A stretch of 64,000 nt of DNA. Origin: Nemophila menziesii (lineage: Eukaryota; Streptophyta; Magnoliopsida; Boraginales; Hydrophyllaceae). Below, piece after piece: positions 48,283 to 59,084 of the stretch. The notes under the pieces were generated by a model that saw only the letters and a program-made list of their open reading frames with translations, had not been told where the DNA came from and did not search any database. The DNA lies in contig JARWIR010000003.1 in the NCBI GenBank assembly GCA_029959085.1, positions 32,069,505-32,133,504 on the forward strand, read 5' to 3'. The position numbers and the translations under genes were made by a program. Position 1 is the stretch's first letter. Every line of letters starts with the position of its first letter.

Positions 48283-48492
48283 ATGGTTAGAACTAAATCC
48301 ACCCACACTACGGTGGTAGTGTTAGTTTTGGTCCTACCAGTCCCTCTACCACCGTCTCTCCTACTTGTCCCTCTTCTGACGTCCTTCCTACCGGCCCCTT
48401 TGGACGTCCCTCCTACTAGTCTCTCTTCTTCCATCCTTCCTACTGGTCTCGCTGCTGATTTCACTCCTCCCCCTCGTACTCGTAGAAGGTAG
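48283..48492 (+). pseudogene. Truncated second protein fused to foreign sequence, copy 3
   Basis: The frame starts at the same Met as copies 1 and 2 but shares only the first six residues with them (MVRTKS). From 48301 the sequence is unrelated, and the frame continues 63 more codons through Leu/Pro/Val-rich text to a stop, ending TPPPRTRRR. The junction is sharp. The result is a chimeric frame with no known function. Confidence 0.75.
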
Positions 48493-49709
48493 ATCTCGAT
48501 ACTTCTTGATTATTATCTACTACCCCTTTATATTTGCTATGACTTTATGACATTTATCTTTTATTCGATTGTGTAATATTTTATATTAATCCATATAATT
48601 TTATTTGGGACTGTAATAATTTGTAATAATGTAATATATAAATTGTTATTTTAATTTCAAAACGTTTATTCTATATAATTATAATTTTTGTTTGTTAAAA
48701 TTCAATATAATAAATTTATTAATAAAACAATTAATTTAATAATTTTGTTTTTCTAAAAAAGAAAAAAAATTAATACCGACGACTATGTCGTGACATTTAG
48801 GGCTGCAAACGAACCAAACCGAGCCGAACTTTAGCTTTCTTAAGTTTGTTTGCTAATATTTTCGTGAGCTTGAGCTTGGTTTGAGTTTGAAACGAAACGA
48901 GCCGAACCAAGCTTTAGCTTTCTTGAGCTTGGTTCGTTAACTAACGAGCCGAACTCAAACAAACTCTTAGAGAACTCAAACTCGAGCCCTTGGTGAGAGT
49001 ATCGCTTCATTTGCAGCCCTAGATACTAGTTGTATATTTATTAGATATAAAAAAAATTACTTATTAGATATAAAATATTTTAGTTATGATTAATTACATA
49101 TACAAAAGTTTTACGTAGTTTTGACTTTTTGCATATATACATATATAATTTTTAATTAAATATATCTACCAAGCCTACTAACAAGCTTTTAAAGAATCCT
49201 TACCAAACTGTTCCGAGCTTAACGAGTCGAGCTTATATAGGTTTGAGTTTGTCTCGTTTAGTAAACGAGGCTGAATTTAAAGTTTGAGCTTGGTTTGTTT
49301 AACTAACGAGCCAAACTCAAACAAACCTTTAGCGAACTCAAACTCGAGCCCTTGGTGAGAGTATCAGTTCATTTGCAGCTCTAGTGACATTGTCGGCATT
49401 GAATTTCTCCATTTTTAACAATGGTAATAGAGACAAAAAATATATTCGCTACAAAAAACGAACAAAATCGACAATGATGTTCGTCGGTATTGATATAATA
49501 TCACTACCGACGATATTAATAAAGACGCCATTTGTCGTCTCAACAGACACATGGTCAATCTCGTGGATGGACCATGTTTCGTCTTTTATGATATCTTTCC
49601 TTTTACCGACAAATTAATTACGAAGAAATGTTGTCGCAAATGATACAGTTCTATTTTAGAAACGAATTTCACGTTAATGCCCTCTGTGAATATCGATATC
49701 GTATTAGTG
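48301..49709 (+). mobile_element. Probable CACTA 3' end remnant
   Basis: After a Pro/Ser-rich coding-like tail (stop at 48492) comes AT-rich DNA, then scattered ACCGACGA / GTCGTCGGTA-type blocks (48775-48797 and 49390-49690) like CACTA subterminal repeats, ending TAGTG at 49705-49709. The 5' half of the element is missing. No 3-bp target duplication can be checked because the left end is lost. Confidence 0.4.
48798..49383. mobile_element. hAT-type MITE with duplicated right end
   Basis: Starts TAGGGCTGCAAACGAA and ends TTCATTTGCAGCTCTA, with identical 8-bp duplications GTGACATT at 48790-48797 and 49384-49391. A second copy of the right-end block (about 85 bases, ending TTCATTTGCAGCCCTA) lies inside at 48937-49022, so part of the element was duplicated. 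No transposase is present. Confidence 0.88.
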
Positions 49710-49983
49710 AGAATAAAATATTTATAAATAATTAAATAAAATGGTTACAACTAAAATATTTTGGTACAAATTTATAAACAGAAGTAGTATATATATTTAA
49801 AAGTCTCCTTTATTACCAGAGTTTATTTTTTAACTTAAATTGAAGTGAAAATATATTTATAGGAGGAAATCTTTTAAGGATCTAAATCTAGTACGTTCCA
49901 ATATCATTAATTGAGGAACAAGTTAAAGAGTTTTACAGCAATACGAAAACTAGCATGCAAGTAACATAACCTTGTCCTAACCT

Positions 49984-49991
49984 TATATATA
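49984..49991 (+). promoter_or_regulatory. TATA box of the F-box gene
   Basis: TATATATA about 85 bases upstream of the chosen start codon at 50074, a usual plant spacing for TATA box plus short 5' UTR. Confidence 0.55.
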
Positions 49992-50073
49992 CACTAATAC
50001 ACACAACTATCAGGCGATTCCTTAACCCTATTTTCCATAATCTTGTTTGCAACTTATTAGTTCATTCATTACC

Positions 50074-51348
50074 ATGGCCGAAAAATTTTCCAAGAGAAAA
50101 AGAGAAACTACTTACGTAGCCGACGGTAAGATTGAGGGTTGCTCGGACGTGAACGTGATGTTGAAAAAAAGTAAAACAACTCCTCATGTAGATTGGTCTA
50201 TGTTGCCTAGGGATATTCTTGATTTGGTTTTACAAAAATTGTGTTTTAATGATAAATTTAAGTTCAGAGATACGTGTCTTTACTGGTATTCTGTAGCCAA
50301 ATCACATATCGAGTCTTTTATGATCGAGTTAAAGAATACATCCCCGTTACTTTTGATGCCTATAGACCCTGAAGAAGAAGAAGCAGAAAATAATTTGTTT
50401 GATCTTGTGGAAAAGGTTCAGAAGCCACTAAATATGCCTGCTAACTCTCACTGCTTTGGTTCATTGCAAGGTTGGTTAATTCTTCTGCAAGATAAACAGA
50501 ATATACTCATCTATAATCCAATTCTGGACATTAAGTTTCACCTTCCCTCGATTAAGTCTTTGCCTAATTTTAATTACAACACTGCAAATTTATTAAGAAA
50601 TTGGTTTTCCAAAGTTATTATGTGGGGTGATCCTGTATATAGTCAGTACTATGGGGTTGCAGTAATCTACGGTTGGGAATCGAAGATTGCTTACACCAAC
50701 CATGAAGCTCGTGAATGGACTTTGTTTGAAGACTCGCACGATAAATATTGTGATATCATGGTCTGCGAAAATTACATATACGCACTATGTGATAATGGTT
50801 CAATGGAAGCTTGGCGAATTGATAGTCTAAATCCAACAAAAGTAACAAACCAGTCACTATCACTATCTCTTCCCAGGAATATGTCGGAAAACATGGAGTT
50901 ATACTCAACTCAACACTACATAGTTGAGTCTAACGGTGAACTTCTCCTAGTAATTAGATGCATTGCCGAATATGTGAATTCCGATGGTGAACCTGTTCTT
51001 GAACGAGACTTAGTTGATGAGTTTTGTAGTCCATACTGGACCAAGAATTTTTATGTGTACAAGTTGGATTTGAGCAACAAGGAATGGATAGAAATGAAGG
51101 ATTTGGGTGATAGAATGTTATTTGTAGGTGGTAATCAATCTAAATCTTTGTCAGCAAAGAAGTATAAAGGATGCAAAGCAAATTCTATCTATTTTACGGA
51201 TGATTATTGGCTACGCATGGAAGAAGATTGGATGTATGGAGGTCATGATATGGGGATTTTTGACTTTGGGGATAAAAGTATTCGTGAGATTTATGATTGT
51301 AAGTTAGAGTATAAGATGACTCCAGCTTTCTGGATCCTTCAAAATTGA
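50074..51348 (+). CDS. F-box protein with DUF295 domain
   Basis: Intronless, 424 residues from the Met at 50074 (context ACCATGG); an in-frame Met nine codons earlier has a weak context. A basic KRKRE cluster is at 7-11. The F-box is at about 40-80 (VDWSMLPRDILDLVLQKLC, then FRDTCLYWYSVAKSH). The middle has the beta-rich look of plant F-box proteins (QGWLILLQDKQNILIYNPIL). Near 340-410 is the DUF295 signature (LGDRMLFVGGNQSKSLSA, CKANSIYFTDDYW, DMGIFDFGDKSI). Such proteins are expected to bind SKP1 in an SCF ubiquitin ligase; the substrate is unknown. Plant F-box/DUF295 genes form large, fast-evolving families, and this one lies just past a transposon array. Confidence 0.9.
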   Translation: MAEKFSKRKRETTYVADGKIEGCSDVNVMLKKSKTTPHVDWSMLPRDILDLVLQKLCFNDKFKFRDTCLYWYSVAKSHIESFMIELKNTSPLLLMPIDPEEEEAENNLFDLVEKVQKPLNMPANSHCFGSLQGWLILLQDKQNILIYNPILDIKFHLPSIKSLPNFNYNTANLLRNWFSKVIMWGDPVYSQYYGVAVIYGWESKIAYTNHEAREWTLFEDSHDKYCDIMVCENYIYALCDNGSMEAWRIDSLNPTKVTNQSLSLSLPRNMSENMELYSTQHYIVESNGELLLVIRCIAEYVNSDGEPVLERDLVDEFCSPYWTKNFYVYKLDLSNKEWIEMKDLGDRMLFVGGNQSKSLSAKKYKGCKANSIYFTDDYWLRMEEDWMYGGHDMGIFDFGDKSIREIYDCKLEYKMTPAFWILQN

Positions 51349-51783
51349 TCCACTAGATATTCTATTGTAAATTGTATTTAAATTTGTTAGCCGGTTTGTT
51401 AAAACGATAGTTTGTTGATGCAACATCAAAGGTAGCTGATTGTTCGATTATCCTTCTCGATAGTGCGTTGGTGTTAATATCCATGCAGTTTAGTCTGTTT
51501 GAAAATTACTTCAACAAGTGCAAAATTCCTGAACCAAAGAAGCTATACTTTTCTAAAAGACTTTTGGCAGTAAGAAAACATAGATGATAAATATGCACAT
51601 AATTTTTAAACAATCTTAGTAGAATCCCATTGTAAAAAGACAGAATTGGAAGTGTAATATTCAAGGTTTTTTAAGTACATAAGTAAAATAGACATTAATA
51701 CAAAGTAAACCACCTAAGAAGAAGTAATATGCTCAAAACAACTAAATCTCAAAGCAAAGCCAATACATGAAAAATTATTCCTT
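51349..51783. other. Intergenic between convergent genes
   Basis: AT-rich, no coding signal. It probably holds the 3' UTRs of the F-box gene (plus) and the MORF-like gene (minus). Confidence 0.5.
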
Positions 51784-52913
51784 TTAACGCATATCTTCAC
51801 GGTTCCTCACATATCGAGTACGATCATTGTATCTTGGACGGTCGTTAGATCTTTTTGGGACCGGCTCCACTCTTCTCTGTCTTTCCGGTGATCTCTGAAA
51901 TATTTCTCCATTCACAAGCAACTCAGCTACAACAAACAAACAAACCAAACCATATCAGTCAGACAATTAAAAAATTAAACTAAATTAAGTAAATTTCTAG
52001 CTTAAAAATGAAATAGAGTTATTATACCTCCATAATCCTTGTTCTCAGGGTCAACATATGAATCAGGTAACACGAAAAGAACACCAGGTACTCCTGTAAA
52101 CCAACAAATGAAGAAAACATGACAGAGTGATTAACAATAAAACATTTTCATCGATCAAAAAAATAAGTACCTTCAAGCTTGTTTGAAGTCTCCTCATCAA
52201 TCTCGCATCCAAACCCAAAGTATCTTTCACATGATACATTGTATATCTTCTTTTTCGCTTCCTCTGTACTGAATTATTATAATAATCAGAAAATTATCTA
52301 TCTTACTAGTCTATTCGACCTTTGCACTATTACAAAATCGAGAAAATATTATATTTTAGAGTCTGTTATCTCTTAAATGATGATAGCTATAGTTCTAAAC
52401 TACAACAAATAAACTTTTACTTTACATAGTCAAAAGAAATAGTACAGGCATATAATTGGGGCTAATTGCCCCATTGGACACTGAGATATGAGAAATAGCC
52501 AAACTTATGTGTTACGAAAATTGTATTAAAAAATCAGGGGCAAAATTACAACCTTATAGTATAATGCATGCAAGGGTGTAGACGCTATATGAATATATAG
52601 TTTGGCTATTTTTCAAAACACAAGTACCAATGGTGCAATTAATTTAAAAAGTTATTTTATATTCAGTAATAATGGGCAAGCTACAAACCCTGTCTTAGTA
52701 AATTTGGAAGTGAAAGTACCATAATAATTTAGTTGTGAACCGAATACAATTTCTAAATGATGTTAATATTATGTTGAAAAATGCGGATGATACAAAGTCA
52801 GATTATTTTATTGCTGTTTTTCCAATTTTTTAATAAAAGACTAGAAATTAATAGAAATAAGAATAATAATTATAAAAATACCTTCCGCCGAGGATACTAG
52901 CTAATTTATTCAT
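51784..52913 (-). CDS. 5'-truncated MORF2/9-like gene (plastid RNA editing factor family)
   Basis: Four exons on the minus strand, 52913-52882, 52268-52171, 52093-52028 and 51926-51784, join through GT-AG introns to a 112-codon open frame. It carries [58 protein letters not shown] and [20 protein letters not shown], the C-terminal half of MORF (RIP/DAG) proteins, closest to the plastid MORF2/9 type. Full MORFs are about twice as long; the transit peptide and first half of the MORF domain are missing, and a stop lies just before the first Met. It is either a truncated pseudogene or a short derived gene. Intact splice sites and frame suggest the truncation is recent or tolerated. Confidence 0.7.
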
Positions 52914-53239
52914 TCATTCAAGCCCTAACATGAGAATCTTGTTCTAGGTTTAGACTTTCAGGCATAAGTAGGTTGTCCTCGTTAATGTATAAGCTAACCG
53001 AGGATAACGAGATTGGATATGACGAATACAAATCAGGTACCCGACTCTTCCTCCTCCTTCATAAGCAGGGTCAATAAGTAGTTGGTTTTCTTTATCAAAT
53101 TCCACTGAGTTCCAATATTGGTGTATGATACGCTCTCAAGTCTGAAATCCGACTACAGTTCTTGAGCTCTAGCACGAGATTGACCCGAACGTTTCTCAGC
53201 CTCCCTCGCCATAATAGTTATTCATAAGTCTGACCAAGC
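52914..53239. other. Upstream of the MORF-like fragment, no gene seen
   Basis: I looked here on the minus strand for the missing MORF N-terminus and transit peptide and did not find them. Confidence 0.45.
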
Positions 53240-53660
53240 CTCGACATTCAGAGTTATTTGTACGTCAACAATTAGAGTTATCTGTACGTACGAACGTATC
53301 CTCGTCAATCTGAATTACTTGTAAGATCGACGTAACCTCGGGATCAGTTTATCCGAACGAAGCCTCAGTAATCAGAATTATTTGTACGTAACCTCGACAG
53401 TCAGAGTTATCCGACGTACCCTCAACAATCAGAGTTATTTGTAAGTCCAACGTAGCTTCGCCAATAAGAGTTATGCATAAGACCAATTTAACTCTGGCCA
53501 ACAAAGTTATTCGTAAGTCCGACGTAGCCTCGGCAGCCAGAGTTATTTGTAAATCTGATGTATCCTCCACAATAAAAGTTATTTTTAACTCCGACCCAGT
53601 CACGACAACCAGAGAAAGAAAGGTTAAAAATCCAACATAGCTTCGACAAATCAAGTATCA
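53240..53660. repeat. 36-bp minisatellite with open minus-strand frame
   Basis: About ten diverged copies of a unit like GAGTTATTTGTAAGTCCAAC plus GTAGCTTCGCCAATAA. Because 36 is divisible by three, the minus strand encodes a 12-residue repeat (DLQITLIVEGTS, DLQITLAAEATS, DLRITLLARVKL, VLCITLIGEATL) within an open frame at 53654-53349. There is no sign of a host gene around it. Confidence 0.8.
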
Positions 53661-53699
53661 TTCATGAGACCCTAATCATTTGAACAGTTGGAGATTTTC

Positions 53700-55815
53700 A
53701 ACATAGAAAAATTTGTGTTCCATCAAATCCCTAAATTGAACCATGTCTGTATTTGATTAGATTTACATAGAGGTGGGTATATTTTCTATTTGGATAATCT
53801 ACATAAGACAGGAAGGGACCAATGGTGCAAATATGAGTGGTAGTGTATTAAAACTATGCCTTGGACTTTTATTAGTATTTTTTATTAACTCAAGTCGACT
53901 TGTTTTCCAACTTCAATTTCCAATACTAGTACTTAGTAGTATGTGTCTTCTATATTTTATCGTTATTAGTTGTAGGACCAAATCACTCGCCGTCAGTGGT
54001 CACCCGGCCATAATTAAAATATCTTTCTGTATATAAAAAGATCCTTCAAATTCTCTGTCAATTTTATGAATCACTGAAAATACTACACGTTCTAAATCTA
54101 ATCTGCAGCTTTTGCACTTTTTAAAGTTAGCTTCTTTGAGATTTTAACTCTTGATTTCGTCTTGGATCTTCTTCCTTCGACTCCTAACAATATCTCGGCA
54201 TCTAATATCATCATTGTACCTAATATCTTCACATTTAACACACAAATTACACCAAAAATGCTCTAAAAGTGATAAACCTCCAAAACAATGCAAGAATTGA
54301 GAAACTAACGAATAATAGGGGATTTCCCTCATCTAAGTACATAATACACCTAAAACGATGTCTTTAGAGTAGATTATTAAATCACAAATATGGAGACATT
54401 TGGATCATATGAGAAATAATAAATCTAAGGATAGAGTAAACCCAATCACCGGGAAAGAACTCTGAAAAGAAGGAATACGATTCATAAAGATAACGAGCAA
54501 GAAGGAAGTTTGAAATCCCTAACCCAATCAAGATGGTTAGGGATATGAATTCAAGGTGAATACAATACCGGAGAAATTTGAGAATAATCGACAACTTAGG
54601 TATATGACGTAAACATAATTACGGGATTGTCCGAGAGTGGATAAGCATTATGAAATTGGAATAAATACAACAGTTGGGGGTTTCGAGAGTAGGCACTCTA
54701 GAAACAAAGAAATCAATACGTATGGGGAACACACACTAAGCAATAATATGGTAGTACTACACATGGTGACGACACACAATTCACTAATAAGGACGCCAAC
54801 ATGCTAATCTTCCCCCATGATAATTATTTAAGAATACTTGTAGTCATCAGAATTGGACTCATGCGCGGGTGTTAGTTGGTATCGGAAGTTCAGTATATAT
54901 ATTGTATGTAATGTCATTTAACCAACTAAAGATAGACCCAAAGCTTGTGAAACCCTACAACGACCTTATCAAGTAATTTACGGGAATGAGTTTTTGCCCG
55001 ACAAGTTATATCGAGTTGCCGACGAGTATTGGTTGAAGGGACCTTCCAAAAAATATGTTTGAACACTTCGCAGTGGCCATTTTCCATACCATGATACCAT
55101 CGGGAGAACCACCTTAATCAATCTCTGAGTTGTAGTCTTCACATACCATCTGACACTGAAATTCCCGACACCATGCTGTGTGCTCGTTATCTGAGATGAT
55201 CAGCAAAGTGCACCACACTGCAACTTCAATTCCCCTGGGGACCAGTCTTGACTGAGGAAGAGGTAGAGGTAAACATCAGTAAGACTCTATCATCCACTTT
55301 AAATGCTTTGTTTCAAAGTTCCAAATTAGCCCATATGAAAGTCAACCCGATGTGGTCTTCGACAAAATCTCTTTTTCCATCTCTGGATTTTTTTCGTAAT
55401 GGAGACATGAAACACAAAAGAATATAATCTATAACAAAGACAGATTAAAAGTTTCAAATGTTGTTAAAAAGATCCTCGACCTGAAAAAATCGATAGAATG
55501 TACAAAAAATTTCGTGTCTCAATCTTAGGAGACAAATATTTAAGGTAAGGAATAAAGGTTTTTCTTAAAATTTTATTTTCGATCAAATTCTCACTGCGAT
55601 CTGAAACCGTGAAAAGGGAATGACCTGCACCCCCTCTCACACGATCCTTCCATCTATATAAGCAATAAATAATATCTTGCGACATAAGATTGTTTTTCTT
55701 TTTGTCAAAGTAATTTAATTAGATTCAAACTGGCAACTGATTACATAATGAGTTTAGCCAATTTCAATAGGAAAGACAATACTCGTCCAAAATAAAATTA
55801 GGAAAGACAACAAAA
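53700..55815. other. Unassigned intergenic stretch
   Basis: No recognisable gene or element ends. It may be old retrotransposon sequence, but I found no diagnostic motif. Confidence 0.35.
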
Positions 55816-55819
55816 ACAA

Positions 55820-56058
55820 TGGGTACATAGGTTCCGGGCTAGCTTGCGCGAACCCGACTAATCCCACGGAGATATACATGTTTCTCCATATATATTTTCA
55901 TGGTAAATCAGAACTAGGTTGTCCATGTTCAGGGAGGGGTTCGAGTCTTGTACCTCTTACTTTACATCCGTTAGGGAGGGGATTCGAACCATGTAGCTCT
56001 CCTTTAAATGCTGAAGAAATAGCAAAGCTCTGGCCAGTTGAGCTAACCCAACTGGTTA
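55820..56058 (-). mobile_element. tRNA-derived SINE
   Basis: On the minus strand an A box TAGCTCAACTGG (56045-56034) and a B box GGTTCGAATCC (55990-55980) are spaced as in a tRNA-type pol III promoter. Downstream come GGGATTAGTCGGGTTCGCGC and AAGCTAGCCCGGA, matching the 3' body of Au-like plant SINEs, then a T-rich tail. It is not a functional tRNA: the body beyond the B box does not fold as one. The target duplication is unclear. Confidence 0.8.
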
Positions 56059-56491
56059 AAATAATTATTCTTTAACATTTATTTGATAACCCAATCAATA
56101 ATAATTTTCTTTTCAAAAAATTTAAAAGAAAGATATGTTATTATTACAATATTATCAAAAAGAAGTTTACGCTGCTTATTACTTCTTCAACTATATTTTG
56201 TAAGCTATTTTATGATGTTTTTACTGTTATTACAATTCTACACTGAATCCATGGTAGATGTTATGACACAACTATAACTGCATTTTTTATGACAATGACT
56301 TCTTTATACTTAGCAGAATCAGTAAAGCTATATAAATCAAAAATCTTAAAATTAATAATAAGAGTTCTATTTTTATTTTAGGAAACAACAAGTTTTTCTT
56401 ATCTTCCTAAGTGGGTTATCAAGATAATCAATAGGGATTTTTCTATCATAGCTAATATTATCTATTAAATTTCTAGTTCTCTTAGCATTGG

Positions 56492-56518
56492 TATATATAT
56501 ATATATATATATATATAT
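56492..56518. repeat. (AT)n microsatellite
   Basis: About 13 uninterrupted TA units. Confidence 0.95.
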
Positions 56519-56565
56519 GCTTTTGTAGTTGATTAAGCAATTTGCTTAGGGTAAATTAAATATTT

Positions 56566-57713
56566 TGATGTGTCTAAATAATAGGATATTATTACCTGTT
56601 GTTAAGGACACATTTGGGTATGTTTTTACCTCGTTATTTGGCGATATTGCAAAAATTATGGTAAAAGACGATTTTTAGCCTTTTATGAACGAGCTTACAA
56701 AGAGATATTGAAGTCAGATTTGAAAAGTGTTATTTTTAGTTGTTTCCAAAAGAAGAATTGTAAACCAGATTTCAACTCAAAGATTAGAAGACCCAATTGG
56801 ACCAGCTGACTCAATCCAGGGAATTAGGAAATTCGGCCCTCCTTTAGTGGTCTAGTCTCGAATTAGCAGTCAATTGGAAAGGAAGAAAATAAATGATTCA
56901 AAGAAGAGAAGAGTATATAAATGGAAGAAGATTTAAGATATAAATAGAATAGTTGAATATTAAATCCTATATAATTTGACAGTTATCATTGATTCATTTA
57001 CCACCTACATTATTTTTATTGAAAACTTAACTATTGTTAACATAAAAGTGGTCAGTCGTTAGTAGAAAGAGAATATAACTTTAGAACCCAAGCATGAGCA
57101 ACTAAATACCACTACTTAGGGTGGTAGTTTAGGATTTATTATAATCGTTGCTCATGTTCTTTCGAATAAAAATAGTAGTTTTTGCTTTAAAAATCGTGCA
57201 ATACTAAAATGTACTACATGGTAGTTAACATATGTAAGTAGGTAAGAAGCGTCGTTATTGATGTGGTGAAGTGTGACGACTCACCAACTCAAACCAACGA
57301 AGTATGTTTCTCTTGAAACCAACTATTGGGAAGACTGAGATTGTCACCGTCGTGGTTGTATAATATGATTGTTGTAGTAAGTGTGTTTAACTCTACTATG
57401 ATATTCAATTCCATGGTGATGATTGCATAATCTGAAGCTATTTTCATTAGTAATCTCTCTAATCAAACAACCTCTATATAATCTTGTTTCTTAGTGAATG
57501 GTTGGTTAGTCATAATCACTAATCTTGAAAACCCCCCAACTAGTAAAATTTGACTAAGAAGCTCACCTAAGTTTCACCCAATCTATAGTTGATCAACCTT
57601 TGGCATCACGTAGTTGTAAAGAGGAATAATAATAGTGAAATATATAGTGTCTCACGGTTTTATCTTATTCAATGTGACTTTGTAAGGAATCAACAACCTT
57701 GAGAAAGATATCA
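56566..57713 (+). mobile_element. Probable 5' LTR of a Ty3 element
   Basis: The right end (...GATATCA) is set by the primer-site-like sequence just after it, TTTGACGTCGTTGTTGGTGA, a decayed form of the TGGCGCCGTTGCCGGGGA site of plant Tat/Athila elements. The left end, TGATGTGTCTAAATAATAGG, is a guess based on a TG start. TATAAAT at about 56937 could be its promoter. No 3' LTR is found in the window. Confidence 0.5.
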
Positions 57714-57869
57714 ATTTTTGACGTCGTTGTTGGTGACTGGCATTTTACTTGGTAAGCTAATTTTGATTTTATTATTTATTTTCTATTTTTAGTACTTGAT
57801 TGTTTAGTTAATAAAAAAAGTACAAGAAATAGGTAATGTAGTTAGTTTATGAACGCTCTCTAGATAGTG

Positions 57870-58640
57870 AGTTTCTTACCTTACGTCTCGATATTGAGAA
57901 ATCTATTAAAAAAAGATCACGGAAAATGAATGACCTACAACCTAAGACCCTCCTAGATAATTTCTTTCCCGATGCAGATATTGTCCCTAGTTCAACACTA
58001 AATTTTACCCGTTTTGACCGAAGCAACCGATTATGAACTTAATAACCATATATTTAATATGTTGTCTACATTCTTAGGAGCTAATGAAGAGAATTCCTAT
58101 CATCATTTGAAAGAGTTTCAAAAAACTTGTCAAGCAATAAAACTAAAGGCCATTCTAGAAGAAAAGACTGTGCTAAGACTATTTCAATTCTCCCTCAGAG
58201 ATAAATTTTCACATTGGTTTGAGATCTTACATAAGATATCCATATCTACATGGGGTGATATTTAAAAAATAAATTCTTTGTTATATATACAGTCGCAAGT
58301 CGTATTGAAGAGGTAAGATAAAAACTTATTAATTTCATGCAAAATGATCTTTACACGTTGCATGTGATCGATTTGCGGAAATGCAGAGGAAATGTCCTCA
58401 TTATAATATAACTCATGGCAAACTCACTTATGCATTTTATCAGAGACTAACCGAGATGAGTAGAAATCTCTTAAATATTTATATCCAAGTAGCTTTATAA
58501 GAAAATTCGAAGAAGATGAGATGAACAGGCCTTCCTTCATATATTGGTGAGTAACTCACGAATCAAGGATCAACGCAATCTCGTCCGCGAGGAAAAGCAA
58601 AACTTGCATAATTGAAACGAAGATAAGATAACCATGAGGT
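57870..58640 (+). pseudogene. Ty3 gag (retrotrans_gag) remnant
   Basis: The clearest frame, 58014-58265, reads FLGANEENSYHHLKEFQKTC, LRLFQFSLRDKFSHWFEIL and STWGDI, matching the plant Ty3 (Tat/Athila) capsid domain (L.LFPFSL.DKA..WL, then TW). After a stop, broken frames continue ACDRFAEMQRKCPHYNI and THGKLTYAFYQRL, the next gag block. The protease and later domains are missing. Confidence 0.75.
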
Positions 58641-59084
58641 TAGTAAAAAAGATGAGTGATACGTCGTCTTTTGTCATGGAATTTCATAGACAAAGACATT
58701 ATATATTGAGAAGTTTTTCAGTTTAAGTTGAGATTTTCTCTATTATTTTCTTTATTTTGAGTCTTTAGCCAATATTAATGATGTACTTATTTTTAGAGTA
58801 TTTTAAGGTATTCTATACATTATAGGTGAAAATTCTAAAAAACACGTAAGATTCAAAGATTAATTAATTAACTAAGGAGAAAAAAACCCAAAGACTAACC
58901 CTCAAAAAACTAAAAAAGACCACAAACGACTTATAAAGTAAAAAATAGTATAAGTAAAAACACGCTCCGAGCTTAACGAAAAAATTTGTGCTACTTTTTT
59001 TTTTTTTTTAGTTCGTAATTATTTTGTTCACCTCTATACGGATTCATATAAGTTTATAGGACCTTTCGCCCTACCACATGGGAT
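58641..59084. other. Unassigned AT-rich stretch
   Basis: Nothing recognisable between the gag remnant and the LINE. A T-run lies at 58990-59010. Confidence 0.4.

Larger units (their letters stand above)
34337..48300 (+). mobile_element. Tandem array of a pol-less Sirevirus-like LTR retrotransposon
   Basis: The order is LTR1-internal1-LTR2-internal2-LTR3-partial internal3, with an exact 5404-bp period. Neighbouring units share single LTRs. LTRs begin TGTTGGCATATAG and end GGACTATCA. Each is followed by a primer site TGGTATCAGAGC (initiator tRNA-Met) and, in units 1 and 2, the internal region ends in AAAAAGGGGGAGAT. Each unit has a gag frame and a second long frame but no protease, integrase or RT. 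Extra GGGGGAG motifs upstream of the 3' LTR (39562, 39651) and CGGTACACCG-type motifs in the LTR are Sirevirus-like. Internal3 stops at 48300 inside the second frame. Very few differences separate the copies. Confidence 0.92.

Noticed and set aside
55980..56045. tRNA gene on the minus strand
   Set aside because: A and B boxes are present, but no acceptor or anticodon stem pairs are seen; the downstream body matches plant SINEs.
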